Positions 1 through 25,084 of a DNA stretch of 64,000 bases are shown here, piece after piece. The DNA lies in the NCBI GenBank assembly GCA_024760905.1, contig CM045745.1, forward strand, positions 4,557,282 through 4,621,281, given 5' to 3'. This stretch comes from Plotosus lineatus (lineage: Eukaryota; Chordata; Actinopteri; Siluriformes; Plotosidae). Each line of letters starts with the position of its first letter. Position 1 is the first letter of the stretch. The notes below the pieces were generated by a model, which was not told the DNA's origin, did no database searches, and saw nothing but the letters and a program-made list of their open reading frames with translations. A program made the position numbers and the translations under genes.

Positions 1-172
1 GCAGAAGGCCTAGAGGAAGACCAAAGAGACGATTCATGGATGTGGTGAAGGAGGACATGAAGGTCGTTGGTGTAACAGAAGAAGATGCAAAGGATCGGGT
101 GAGATGGAGGCAGATCATTTGCTGTGGCAACCCCTAAAGGGAAAAGCCGAAAGGATAAGAAGAAGACACACA
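1..172 (+). mobile_element. RTE-type LINE, 3' end fragment
   Basis: This is the last part of an RTE-clade LINE that enters from the left edge. The reading frame gives the conserved C-terminal block with RPRGRPK, VVKEDMK and RWRQIICC, followed by the short 3' UTR ending in GAAGGGAAAAGCCGAAAGGA and an AAGAAG tail. About thirteen other copies of the same family in this window share these bases, so the assignment is firm within the window. The clade name RTE (BovB/Expander-like) rests on recalled similarity. Confidence 0.85.
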
Positions 173-486
173 TATATGTATATGTTACAGTTGAAGCTCT
201 AGCAGTTTTTGTTCATGTTTCTCTTCAGTATTCTTAATTACTTTCAAATTGTATAGACCATAATAAATATTTAAACACTGGCAATATGTAAACATGTCTG
301 TACAACTTTCAACTTTAAAAATGTTAATGTACTTATTTCTTATATTAAAATTCAATGTAGACCTGCATAAATAAGTACTCCATTGGGAAAATAACAAGAT
401 TAACCAAATGATCAATTGCTTCAAAACTAAATGCTAATGACAATACTGTAGGTGTATGACATGTACCTGCTTTTGTTTCATTACAG
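173..486. other. Intron sequence, no feature seen
   Basis: AT-rich sequence between the LINE tail and the first recognised lectin exon. It ends in a TTTCATTACAG acceptor at 476-486. I see no gene or repeat in it. Confidence 0.6.
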
Positions 487-14347
<13,861 letters not shown>

Positions 14348-14640
14348 ATTAATGGGTTTATCAATTCACAAATGTATTTTCATTAGTTCTTCCTCATATT
14401 AATATTTTTTCTTTGTATTAAACATTAACTAACTTGAATGATGACAAAATCCCTGTAAATCTGGGGTATAAAAAAGTGGTTTTAAATTATATCAGTGCTT
14501 TGTAGCAGAAATGTTTATTGAAAGCTGATGGATCACTTACTATAATTGTTTTATTTCTCAAACTCTTGTTTGCTTTAAGTTAAAAATTAAAAAAACAAAT
14601 ACCAAAGATGTACTCTGCTTATAAGTTCTTACAGGTGCCC
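14348..14640 (+). other. Probable 3' UTR of mrc1-like gene
   Basis: AT-rich sequence after the stop with candidate poly(A) signals: AATAAA overlapping the stop at 14343 and ATTAAA at 14417-14422. Conserved in the inverted copy. Which signal is used cannot be told. Confidence 0.5.
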
Positions 14641-14649
14641 AACAATTCA

Positions 14650-14888
14650 GGTGACATGATCTCATTGAGGGTTGAAAAATTATAGTGTTTGCTTGGTGCC
14701 CCAGTCTCGTTGGCATCAGAGGTAATGAAAAGGCCGATAAACTAGCTAAGGAAGCTCTTAATCATCGTGTTTCTCAGAACAAGGTCCCCTATACTGACGT
14801 AAAGTGTCGTGTAAATAATTTTGTTTTAGTCAGTGGCAGAGCCAGTGGGATGAAGAGACGAACAGTAAACTTTATCTCATAAAGCACA
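14650..14888 (+). mobile_element. I/Jockey-like LINE remnant, RNase H part
   Basis: The frame at 14685-14882 reads FAWCPSLVGIRGNEKADKLA, the C-terminal RNase H signature of LINEs of the I/Jockey group. A shifted frame continues with QWQSQWDEETNSKLYLIKHS. A SINE then interrupts it. The rest of the element follows at 15216. Confidence 0.75.
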
Positions 14889-15213
14889 GTGTCTTCTTTT
14901 CTTTTCAGCTTTTTCCCGTTTCCAAGAGTTGCCACAGCGAATCATCTGATTCGCGCATTTGATTTGACATGGGTTTTTCCGTCGGATGCTCTTCCTGTCA
15001 CAACCCTTTAACAAGGGACAGAAACATGCTGACGGCTTTGCAGCCTACTCTTTACAAAAGTCAGCAATGACATGGACAGTGAGAGACATGGCCTGCCTTT
15101 GATAACCCAGTTAGCTGCACTGGGGGGACAGTGACAGCCCTGTGGGGACTCAAACCCCCAACCTTAGGATCAGCGATTCTGCGCCCTATCCACAAGACCA
15201 TCACTGCCCCACT
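14889..15213 (-). mobile_element. SINE with tRNA-like head and RTE-type tail
   Basis: In the - strand sense the element starts GGGGCAGTGATGGTCTTGTGG with a B box (GGGTTTGAGTCC) in its tRNA-like head. It passes through the body (TAACTGGGTTATCAAAGGCA and TTGTGACAGGAAGAGCATCC) and ends GTGGCAACTCTTGGAAACGG then GAAAAAGCTGAAAAG. That end resembles the RTE 3' end in this window. It splits a LINE open frame. Confidence 0.8.
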
Positions 15214-15215
15214 AG

Positions 15216-15470
15216 TGTTGGCCAGGACTCATATTGGCCACACTTAACATTACGCACAGCTATTTATTGAAAGGGGAGCCTGCACCTGTGTGTGACACTT
15301 GTTCAGTCCCCCTGACTGTCAAGCACATTTTAATAGATTGCACAGATTTTGCTGAGACTAGGTACCGGCATTTTAACGTGAACAACTTGTATGATCTTTT
15401 TACTAAATGTAATGCTTCAGTAATCCTGCAGTTTTTAAAAGATAGTGAAATGTTTTATCAATTCTGAATT
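15216..15470 (+). mobile_element. I/Jockey-like LINE remnant, C-terminus
   Basis: The frame reads VLARTHIGHT, then after a one-base slip THSYLLKGEPAPVCDTC and VKHILIDC, ending FYQF with a stop. The CxxC...HxxxxC set is the C-terminal zinc motif of RNase H-bearing LINEs. It is the continuation of 14650-14888 behind the SINE. Confidence 0.75.
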
Positions 15471-15799
15471 TGTGGTATAGTTAGCATGAATTCTATTGCG
15501 AGAGTGCTGCAATTCCGCCTAAATAACAACAGACTTTTACTGTTGGTTGGAAATGTATAGAAAAGCACATTCTTCGCCAGACTCGTTTTTATTAATATTA
15601 CCTTTTAACCTTTCGATTGGGTTTTACGCGAAAATTGATTGTTTGAAGAAGATGATTTAGTTGACCATAGCTTCATTTGCGATTTGAAATTGAACTCTTA
15701 GTCATGATACTTAATATGAAATAACCATGTTTGGCACAATATAACACACTATGTGTTGAAAGTGCCGTCATTCATTCTTTGTATGTATATACATGTAGC
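15471..15799. other. Probable 3' UTR of the LINE remnant, then unassigned
   Basis: No coding frame continues past the stop. No feature was recognised before the RTE tail at about 15800. Confidence 0.4.
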
Positions 15800-17468
15800 T
15801 TCTTCTTCTTCTCCTTTCGGCTTTTCCCTTCAGGGGTTGCCACAACAAATGATCTGCCTGATGAACATGGCTGGCCTTAACACCGTCTTGTACACTTTTC
15901 CTTTCATTCTTGCCAATACCCTCCTATCACACATCACACCGGACACGTTTCTCCAACCATTCCAACTTGCCTGCACATGCTTCTTCACCTCTTTTCCACA
16001 CTCTCCATTGCTCTGGACTGTTGAGCCTAAGTACTTAAAATCCTCCACCTTCTTTATCTCTGCCCCCTGTAACCTCACCGTTCCTCTTGGGTCCTTGTCA
16101 TTCATATATATGTAGTCTGTCTTACTGAGACTAACCTCCATTCCCATCCTTTCCAGGGCATACCTCCACCTCTCTAGATTTTCCTCCACTTGTTCTCTGC
16201 TCTCACTACAGATCACAACGTCATCTGCAAACATCATAGTCCATGGGGAATCTTGTCTAACCTCGTCTGTCAGCCTGTGCTTCACCACAGCAAACAAGAA
16301 GGGGTTCAGAGCGGACCCTTGATGCAGTCCTACCTCCACCTTGAACTCTTCTGTCACACCGACAGCACACCTCACCACTGTTTTACATCTCTCATACATG
16401 TCCTGCACCACTCTAACATACTTCTCTGCCACTTCAGACTTCCTCATGCAATACCACAGTTCCTCTCTCGGTACCTTATCATATGCTTTCTCTAGATCCA
16501 TTCTCGATACTTCTCTATTAACATCCTCAAAGCAAGCACTGCATCAGTGGTGCTCTTTCTTGGCATGAAACCAAACTGTTGTTCACAAATGCTGACCTCT
16601 GCCCTTAGTCTAGCTTCCACTATTCTTTCCTATAACTTCATCGTATGGCTCATCAATTTTATCCCTCTGTGGTTACCACAACTCTGCATGTCTCCCTTGT
16701 TCTTAAAAATGGGCACCATCACACTTCTCCTCCAATCCTCTGGCATCCTCTCACTCTCTAAGACCTTGTTGAATGTTCTTGTCAGGACATCTACTCCTAC
16801 CTGTCCTAGACACTTCCATACCTTTGCCAGTATGTCATCAGGACTAACTGCCTTTCCACTCTTCATCCTGTTCAATGCCCTCCTCACTTCACCCTTACTA
16901 ATCTTTGTTACTGTCTGGTTCTCGACGGTCACCTCTTCTACTCTTTTTTCTCTCTCAATTTCCTCATTGATCAGCTCTTCAAAGTACTCTTTCCATCTTC
17001 CCAGCACACTTCTGTCATCAGTCAATACATTTCCCTCTCTGTCCTTAATCACTCTAACTAACTGCACATCCTTCCCTATTTCTCTGCTGTGCCATCCTGT
17101 ATAAATAATTTTCTCCACCTTTACCTGTCACAGTTTCAACATTTCAAATACTTACTCTCAGTCCTTGACTCATGCCTTTCCTCTTCTCTCTCTGCCTATG
17201 GACACGCCTCCCGCCTCTCCTTCTTTGACCTCTTCTTCAACCAACAGTAGTCCAATTTCCACCAGCACTCTGTTGGTTAACAGCACTGATGGCAGTTGTT
17301 AACCCGAGCCTCGACTGATCCGGTATGAAATTTGGAGTGACGGCTCGCATTCTGTATTCTGGCAAAAGTTTTACGCCGGATGCCCTTCCTGTCGCTACTC
17401 TCTGCATTTATCCGGGCTTGGGACTAGCATCAAGACGGACACTCGTTTGTGCCCCCACTCACGGCTGC
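15800..17468 (-). mobile_element. RTE LINE with 5' UTR, internally deleted
   Basis: The - strand frames 15830-16501 and 16630-17118 carry SGKAVSPDDILAKVWKCLG, EKAYDKVPREELWYC, GLHQGSALNPFLFAVV and MMFADDVVICSESREQ. Upstream lie a shortened endonuclease region and the 5' UTR (TTAACAACTGCCATCAGTGC, GACAGGAAGGGCATCCGGCG). The 5' end abuts AT-rich array sequence at about 17468, the same junction as in the inverted copy at 41820. Much of the C-terminal block is deleted near 15850. Confidence 0.88.
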
Positions 17469-17469
17469 A

Positions 17470-17554
17470 TTTTATTATTTAATAATATATATTGTATTAC
17501 TAATAAATAATACTATTTTGTTCATATATTCATACAACCACAGGTGGGAGCCAA

Positions 17555-17598
<44 letters not shown>

Positions 17599-17685
17599 AA
17601 CTTTGAGTACAATATTTTATTCCATGATTAAAAACACTCATAAATAAATAAAAATATACTGTAATCTTTATTAAATGAACAAAAT

Positions 17686-17777
<92 letters not shown>

Positions 17778-18572
17778 TGAATACCTTTATTATCTTATAA
17801 TATATATAATATTCATAATAGATAATAGTTAATAAAGTTCATATTATTACGATAGCTCAATCTGTTTCAACCACAAGAGGGAGCCCGATGGGTGTGTATA
17901 AATAATTAGAATTTTATCGTATTAAATCATATATAATATTTAAATATATATTATTAATATATCTCAATCTGCGTGTCAACAACTGGGGGGGGGGGCTAAT
18001 ATGTGTGTTTGTGTGTGAATACATATAAATTGTATTTTATTACATTTAATCATATATTGTATGAAAATAAACAAATAAATACTTTTTATGAAGTTATTAT
18101 TTAATATATATTATATTACTAATAAATTATACTATATAGGGGCAGTGGTGGTCTAGTGGTATAAGGCACCGGATCGCTGATCCAAAGGTTGGGGGTTCAA
18201 GTCCCACTCTCCACAAGGTTGTCACTGCCCCCCCAGTGCAGCTAACTGGGTTATCAAAGGCCGGCCATGTCTCTCACTGTCTATGGTGTGAGGCATGTAA
18301 AAGAACCATTGCTGACTTTCGACAAGAGTAGGCTGCAAAGCCGTCAGCGTGTTTCCGCCCTGCGATGGCCTGGCGAGCTGTCCAGGGTGTACTCTGCCCT
18401 CGCCCTGAGTTGGCTGGGATGGGCACCAGCCTCCCCGTGACCCTAATTAGGATGAAGCGGTTACAGAAAATGAATGAATATACTATATAGTTCATATATT
18501 TATACTTATCATTATGTTATTATATATTATTAATAGATCTCAATGTGTGTTTCAACCACAAGTGGGAGCCAA

Positions 18573-18654
<82 letters not shown>

Positions 18655-18685
18655 AACTTTGATTTTATGATATCATGTATCCTTC

Positions 18686-18727
<42 letters not shown>

Positions 18728-18880
18728 AATACATTTAAGTTTATTATATTTAATCATGTATTATATTATAAATCAATAAATGAAAAAAAATAAATATACA
18801 TTTATTTTTTAATAATATATATGATATTACTAATAAATAATACTATTTCGTTCATATATTTATACAACCACATTTGGGAA

Positions 18881-18954
<74 letters not shown>

Positions 18955-19120
18955 AACTTTGAGTAGATTATCTCATATATTACTTTGTTTAATAAAACCC
19001 TAATAAATAAATAAATATATAATCTTTAACTTTATTATTTAAAAAATAAACAAAAAAAACAACAAATAAATTAATATATGATCAATAGCTTTATTATATT
19101 ATAAATAGTATATTTATGAT
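17470..19120. repeat. AT/GT array with repeated CAACCACAGGTGGGAGCC units
   Basis: Units built from TCTCAATCTGTGTTTCAACC, ACAGGTGGGAGCC, a GT run and AATAACTTTGA occur near 17540, 17866, 17962, 18543 and 18865. AT-rich spacers separate them. The same units occur in mirrored order at 40460-41820. GT runs: 17556-17594, 18574-18650, 18691-18724, 18883-18950. A TA run lies at 17706-17775. No coding content. Confidence 0.75.
18140..18478 (+). mobile_element. SINE with same head, different (GGATGAAGCGG) tail
   Basis: Head: GGGCAGTGGTGGTCTAGTGG with B box GGGTTCAAGTCC. Body: CTAACTGGGTTATCAAAGGC and AGAACCATTGCTGACTTTCG. Tail: CTGGCGAGCTGTCCAGGGTG and TTAGGATGAAGCGGTTACAG, ending in ATGAATGA. A 12-bp duplication TATACTATATAG flanks it (18128-18139 and 18479-18490). 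Head and body match the RTE-tailed SINE, but the tail is unrelated to RTE. Confidence 0.85.
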
Positions 19121-19125
19121 AGATC

Positions 19126-20985
19126 TTCTTCTTATTATTTTCCTTTCGGCTGTTCCCTTCAGGGGTCGCCACAACAAATGATCTGCCTCCATCTCACCCT
19201 ATCCTCTGCATCTTCTACTCTTACTCCAACGACCTTCATGTCCGCCTTCACCACATCCATAAATCTCCTCTTTGGTCTTCCTCTAGGCCTTCTGCCTGGT
19301 AGTTCCAACCTCAGCATCCTACTACCAATATACTCACTATCCCTCCTCTGTAAATGTCCAAACCATCTCAATCTAGCCTCTCTGACTTTGTCTCCAAAAC
19401 ATCTAACATGTGCTGTCCCTCTGATGTACTCATTCCTGATCCTATCCATCCTCGTTACTCCCAATGAGAACCTCAACATTTTCATCTCTGCTACCTCCAA
19501 CTCTGACTCTCTAAACCATACAAATTCGCTGGCCTCATTACCATCTTGTACACTTTTCCCTTCATTCTTGCCGATACTCTCCTATCACACATCACACCGG
19601 ACACTTTTCTCCAACCATTCCAACCTGCCTGCACATGCTTCTGCACCTCTTTTCCACACTCTCCATTGCTCTGGATTGTTGAGCTAAAGTACTTAAAATC
19701 CTCCACCTTCTTTATCTCTGCCCCCTGTAACCTCACCGTTCCTCTTGGGTCCTTGTCGTTCACACACATGTATTCTGTCTTACTGAGACTAACCTTCAAT
19801 CCCCTCATTTCCAGGACGTACCTCCACCTCTCTAGATTTTCCTCCACTTGTTCTCTGCTCTCACTACAGATCATGATGTCATCTGCAAACATCATAGTCC
19901 ATGGAGATTCTTCTCTAACCTCATCTGTCAGCCTGTTCATCACCATAGCAAACAAGAAGGGGCTGAGAGCTGACCCTTGATGCAGTCCCACCTCCACCTT
20001 GAACTCTTCTGTCACACCGACAGCACACCTCACCACTGTTTTACATCTCTCATACATGTCCTGCACCACTCTAACATACTTCTCTGCCACTCCAGACTTC
20101 CTCATGTAATACCACAGTTCCTCTCTCGGCACCCTGTTACATGCTTTCTCCAGATCCACAAAGGCACAATGCAGCTCCTTCTGACCTTCTCTGTACTTCT
20201 CTATTAACATCCTCAAAGCAAACACCGCATCTGTGGTGCTCTTTCTTGTCATGAAACCAAACTGTTGTTCACAAATGCTGACCTCTGCCCTTAGTCTAGC
20301 TTCCACTATTATTTCCCATAACTTCATCGTATGGCTCATCAACCCTATCCCTCTGTAGTTACCACAACTCTGCACATCACCCTTGTTCTTAAAAATGGGC
20401 ACAAGCACACTTCTCCTCCATTCCTCCGGCATCTGCTCACTTTCTAAGACCTTGTTGAATGTTCTTGTCAGGAAATCTACTGCTACCTCTCCTAGACACT
20501 TCCATACCTCCACCAGTATGTCATCAGGACCAACTCCCTTTCCACTCTTCATCCTCTTCAATGCCCTCCTCACTTCACCCTTACTAATCTTTGCTACTTC
20601 CTGGTCCTCCACAGTCACCCCTTCTACTCTTTTTTTCTCCCTTATTTTCCTCATTCATCATACGCCCTCTGTTTGGCCTTTGACACCGCTACCTTCGCCT
20701 TACGCTGTGTCTCCCTGCACTCCTGTGTACTCTCTTCGGTCCTCTCTATGTCCCACTTCTTCTTAGCTAACCTCTTCTTTTCTACACACTCCTGTACTTC
20801 CTCATTTCACCACCAAGTTTCCTTATCTACTTTCCTTCCAGAGGACACACCAAGTACTCTCCTCCCGGTCTCCCTGATCACATTGGCTGTGGTTGTCCAG
20901 TCATCTGGAAGCACTTCCTGACTACTCAAAGCCTGTTTCAACTCCTCCTTGAAGACAACTCGACACTCTTCCTTTTTCAGCTCAG
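19126..20985 (-). mobile_element. RTE LINE with long open reverse transcriptase frame
   Basis: The - strand frame 19491-20654 is open for 387 codons. It has SGKGVGPDDILVEVWKCLG, QQFGFMTRKSTTDAVFAL, GLHQGSALSPFLFAMV and MMFADDIMICSESREQ, so the catalytic FADD is present. The C-terminal block follows in another frame (19159-19500, ending RWRQIICCGDP). Upstream, 20655-20985 holds the preceding linker region in a rearranged state. It is one of the least damaged RT cores in the window. Confidence 0.9.
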
Positions 20986-20989
20986 AATC

Positions 20990-21462
20990 CAGGACACCAC
21001 TCTAATGCTTTTCTGGAAAGTTTCCCACCTATGGAAATCTAAGAAACTCTCAGTCTTATCTTGAGAGACTGCTAAAACAACCTTGTCCCTTTCTTCATTC
21101 TTGACCACTTCATCATGAATAGGATGTGTCCCCTTCCCTGGATTCTGAATAGCAATCAAAAATTCTGGACCTACCAAGCACAATCTAGAAGAAACTAACT
21201 CTGCAGCATATATCCCTCTGGTCACTAATTCAGCAGGAATTTCCTTGCCTGTACAATGATTCCACTGAGCAGGACTGGTCAATTCTTGAATCTCAGACAC
21301 CCTGTTACAAACAAAGGGCTTCCACTTGTTAGCATCCCTGCGGATCCAACCTAATATTACCATGGAATCAGTTTTCACCCCCTCAGGCAACAACAAGCAC
21401 TTCCAAACAAAGACCAACAATCTGGCACACAACAGCGCACCTGTAAGTTCCAGCCACTGCAT
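20990..21462 (-). pseudogene. BEL/Pao pol fragment
   Basis: The frame reads KTDSMVILGWIRR, KPFVCNRVSEIQEL, SPAQWNHCTGKEIPAELVTR and GPEFLI. This corresponds to the RNase H to integrase part of a Pao-type polyprotein. Protease, reverse transcriptase and most of the integrase are missing, so it cannot be active. Confidence 0.85.
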
Positions 21463-21977
21463 AATTGTGGGAAGTAGTGGCTAATCCATCTATTACTCCC
21501 TTAGCCTCCCCTTGCAGAGAAGATAAAAAATAAGCAAATTTAGTGATATCTGGAATGTCAGTATCACCCACCAAAGCATGAAATTGGTCCCAAAAAGGCT
21601 GCCAGTCCTCCAAATTCCCACTAAACTTGGGAAGCTCAAGCTTGTGAAGACGCACATTCAACCGCATTTGTCTCCTTGATCAGTGAGGCATGGCGCTTGG
21701 ATGCCCTCATCCTAACCTTGTCGATTCCATCCAAAAAAAGGCCAGTATTATTCACATCATCTTCAATTTTGTCCAGTGGAAGAAGTGATTCAACTTTACT
21801 CTGCGCATCCTCGAATGCCTCTAGCCTCTTGGTCAGAGTGTCCATGGCCACCTCCAAATCATATCGGTCCACAGTTAAGGAGTCCAATAATTCAGCCAAA
21901 TTCGTGACAGACCGAGTCACCCATCCCTTGGGAGCCACCCTGCCTTTCTCTGCCTTATCCAGCTCACGGTCAGACAT
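21390..21977 (-). pseudogene. BEL/Pao gag, frameshifted
   Basis: The start MSDRELDKAEK at 21977 fits the first Met of such gags. The first frame (to about 21640) has a coiled-coil-like acidic region. A second frame (21383-21667) has LELPKFSGNLEDWQPFW and TKFAYFLSSLQGEAKGVI, the conserved gag domain of BEL elements in vertebrates. A frameshift lies near 21650. The zinc knuckles are lost to the deletion that fuses gag to pol. Confidence 0.8.
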
Positions 21978-22049
21978 GATTTTGTTTTTATACAGCACAA
22001 TCCAACAGAATACAGTCTGAGTAATGCTCCAGGTCAATGCACACAACAC

Positions 22050-22690
22050 AATTTCAAGCCAACGTCACCTAAAGAGGGAGTTGGTGCACTGCACTGTGTT
22101 TTTCTCCTGGTATGTGAAGGTATGTGAAGCTCCGTGCAGCTCCCTGCAGCCACTCTCAACTCCTCACACAGTTCCACAACAGCTAACAAAGGGCAGGGCC
22201 GGTTCCCTGACAAAGAAAACATGCCCTGTGCAGTTATTGTAGCACACCTGTACTCCCAGTCACATTCGCCACTCACCACCACCACTCACAGCTGTGATAT
22301 GTGCTCTCCTGTCCACGCGTGCTGGGCGCCGCCATGTTGTTTATACCGCAAGTCACGTAGGCGCACGCTGGGCATCGTTCCCATCCACGTGCGCCACTCA
22401 CCGCCGCCGCCACTGCTTCACCTCGAGTCAAGGGATCCGTTTCACTGTACTGTCACCTGTAGACAACCCCACGGCAGTCACAGCCCACAACAGCTAACAA
22501 AGGGCCGCGCCGACTCCCTCGTGGCATGTGCTTTCCCAGCCACATCCGCCATCTTGGCCAAGCCGCTAGTCACCAAGCTAGTCACGTAGGTCACTCACCA
22601 CCGCCAACTCAACACGCCAATACACCCACCTGGCTGGGTTTTCAGTCCTCAAAATACTGCAACTTGCTTCTCTGCCTAATAAACTCTCAG
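22050..22690 (-). other. BEL/Pao leader region with internal direct repeats
   Basis: CACAACAGCTAACAAAGGGC occurs twice (about 22177 and 22484), each followed by a similar GC-rich stretch, giving a duplicated leader of about 300 bp. No coding frame was recognised. Confidence 0.5.
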
Positions 22691-22711
22691 ATTCCCGGGT
22701 TTTCGGCACCA
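22691..22711 (-). other. Primer binding site, tRNA-Phe-like
   Basis: The - strand reads TGGTGCCGAAAACCCGGGAA directly after the LTR end. It is complementary to the 3' end of tRNA-Phe apart from one extra A. Position and orientation agree with the BEL/Pao element. Confidence 0.7.
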
Positions 22712-22714
22712 AAA

Positions 22715-22867
22715 TGTTCAGGAAATGACCTAAATTCCCAAACATGGGCAGAGAAAACAGACAAACAGTCTTCCTTCATGAGGATCCGTTTATTGAAAAA
22801 ACAATGTGGCACCAAAACTTACAAACAATATGACCCACAGAGGGCAGCACAAGATTACTAAATTACA
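22715..22867 (-). repeat. Short LTR of the BEL/Pao element
   Basis: The - strand begins TGTAATTTAG and ends CCTGAACA (TG...CA), with an AATAAA signal inside (TTCAATAAACGG). At about 153 bp it is short for this superfamily, so the outer limit may be wrong. Confidence 0.55.
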
Positions 22868-23330
22868 TGGATTTAATCATCAATATCCAACAGGGTGTAT
22901 GGCCAACTGTTCGAGTGTTGATGACATGGGGATGCCAGCCCCCAAGTTCACCATTAGGCCTCAGAGCAAAGACCAATGGGCGAAGCATTCTCATCAGGGA
23001 GTTGCTCTTTGCTGATGATGCTGGTCTTGTTGCCCACACCGAGGAAGTGCTCCAGCGTCTCATCAACTACTTTTCTGGTGCCTGCTCTGAGTTTGGCCTC
23101 ACCATCAGCCTTATAAAGCTGAGATCATGGGCAAGGATGTCAGCAGTGCTCCTGGTATCAACATCGGCGACCATACCCTTGAGGTGGTGGAAATCTTCAC
23201 TGAAGAAGCCGTCAGTGTGTTTCTGTGTTTCTCGGAACCACCACAGCCGTCTCAGCCAGCGGAGCCACTGTGGAAGGGACCAAGGCCTAAAGCACGGGGA
23301 TGAGCCAGCGCCAACTGCCTCTTGCTATAC
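22868..23330 (+). mobile_element. LINE reverse transcriptase fragment (other family)
   Basis: The frame reads ELLFADDAGLVAHTEEVLQR, then FGLTISL and, after a shift, KAEIMGKDVSSAPGINIGDH. This is the catalytic FADD block plus the following region of an APE-type LINE different from the RTE family. The fragment at 26400-26630 looks like the C-terminus of the same family. The clade was not determined. Confidence 0.65.
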
Positions 23331-23740
23331 AAAAAAAAACTCAGGCGAGGAGAAGTATAACTCTTCACTATCTTGGATTCGAAGTACAGAGCCATCACAG
23401 CTGTTCAACCAGACAGCCATCCCACACTTCACACGCATACTCAAAATTATGCCTTATAAATATAGATACAATATGCCTTAATATGGATAATTAGGCCTTA
23501 TAAATATATATTATAAATATATTTTTGATAATATTGTTCTGTTAAGCAAAAATTTTTATTTCCTGAATGCACCGATCATTAGAGATGTCTTTTTAATTAT
23601 ATATTCGATGTGATGATGCCAACTTCCATTAGATGAAAAGGTTTAGCCCAAATGTTTGTAATTATCAACTGTTTTGATAATGCAACCAGATTAATATCAT
23701 TTTGACTATGTTTTTAATGTAAATAACATAGCTTCAATCC
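23331..23740. other. AT-rich spacer
   Basis: CCTTATAAATATA words are repeated around 23452-23520. No gene or known repeat was recognised. Confidence 0.4.
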
Positions 23741-24830
23741 TCCCTGAATCTCCACCTTCGTGTGGTGGAGGGGTTTGCGTGACCTAATGATCCTAGGAGC
23801 TATGTTGTCGGGGGCATCATGCCCCTGGTAGGGTCACCCAAGACAAACATGTCCTGGGTGAAGGTCCAGACGAAGTGCAATTTAGCAGACCCCTGTGACA
23901 AATCAAAGTAAGCAGTCTCCTTTGCCCAGACGAGAGTCACCGGGGTTCCCTCCTGGAGCGAGCGGGTGGTGGTCGGGCTTCTGCCCATGGAGCCTGGCCG
24001 GCCTTGCCCGAAAAGGAGACATGAGTCCGCTCTCCCATGGACCCACCACCCGTGGGAGGAGTTTTAGGGGTCGGTTGTGCACCTGCAGTGTGAATTGGGT
24101 GGCAGCCGAAGGCATGGGTTCTGTCGGACCGATCCTCGGCAACTTACTCTGACCCTCAAGAATGTCACCTCTCTGGTGGGGAAGGAGCCTGATTTGGTGC
24201 GTGAGGTGGAGAGATACGGACTACATACAGTCAAGCTCACCTCGAGAGAGCCTGGACCTTGTTCTATTCTGAAGTTGCTCATGGGGAGAAGCGGCGAGCC
24301 GGTGTGGGTATTCTTTTTGAACTTTCAAACGTGTCCCTTGAACGATCTTGAAGGACATTCCCGACCCATTGCTAAGGGCCATTCGGTCGCTGTATCAGCT
24401 GAGCCAGAGTTTGAACCATATTGGCAATAACAGGTCAAATTCGTTTCTGGTGGGAGTTGGAATCCGCCAAGACCATCCTTTGTCACCGATTCTGTTCATA
24501 ATTTTTATGGACAGGATTTCTGGGCGCGGTCGAGGCATTGAGGGGTTATGATTTGGTGGTCATCGACTCTTGTCTCTGCTTTTTGCGGATGATGTTGTCC
24601 TTTTGGCTTCATCAAGTCGGAACCTCCAGCTTTCAATGGAGCGATTCGCAGCCGAGAGACCATGGTTCGCAGTCGGACAAGGGTGGAATGCATCCTCCGG
24701 GTAGGGAATGAGGTCCTACCCCAAGTGTAGGAGTTTAAGTATCTTGGGGACCTGTTCACGAGTGAGGGAAGGATGGATGCTGTCCCGATCAATCTTGAAA
24801 GTTCAATTGGTGGTGTTCATGTCATGGGTC
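23740..24830 (+). mobile_element. Degenerate APE-type LINE (third family)
   Basis: An endonuclease start (NVTSLVGKEPDLVREVERYG) lies near 24150. RT blocks follow: DPLLRAIRSLYQLS, VGVGIRQDHPLSPILFIIFMD and SLLFADDVVLLASSSRNLQL in shifted frames at about 24350-24640. A long internal deletion separates the two. The fragment at 28680-28855 shows the C-terminal signature GRPRTRWRDHVSQL of this kind of element. Confidence 0.7.
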
Positions 24831-25084
24831 TTTGGTCAGGGAGCTGCAGCTTCGGGTATGGCTGTAGACGCTGATAGGGGATCTGCAGATCTTGCCGCAG
24901 CCGCTGCAGATTATGTCATTGCAGTGTGGTCGGGGTGGGACCAGTCTCCGCTGACTGCGGAGTCTCTTATCCTCACAGCAGGTGTCTCTTCTTTCCTCTG
25001 CGATCCAGATAACATCCTGGGTGGTGGTCTGCAGTCGGAGTGGTCTGAAGCGGCTGACTCCAGGTCATAGAGGGAAGGTGTGGG
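24831..25084. other. GC-richer unassigned segment
   Basis: Contains GCAGCTTCGGGTATGGCTGT and other non-repetitive sequence between two LINE remnants. No domain was recognised. Confidence 0.3.

Larger units (their letters stand above)
20985..22867 (-). mobile_element. BEL/Pao LTR retrotransposon, 5' part
   Basis: Order on the - strand: short LTR (22715-22867), primer site (22691-22711), long leader, gag (start 21977), then a pol segment fused to gag by an internal deletion and cut off at the RTE near 20985. The gag block (KLELPKFSGNLEDWQPFWDQ) and the pol block (SMVILGWIRRDANKWKPFV) are typical of BEL/Pao elements. No 3' LTR is visible. Confidence 0.85.
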
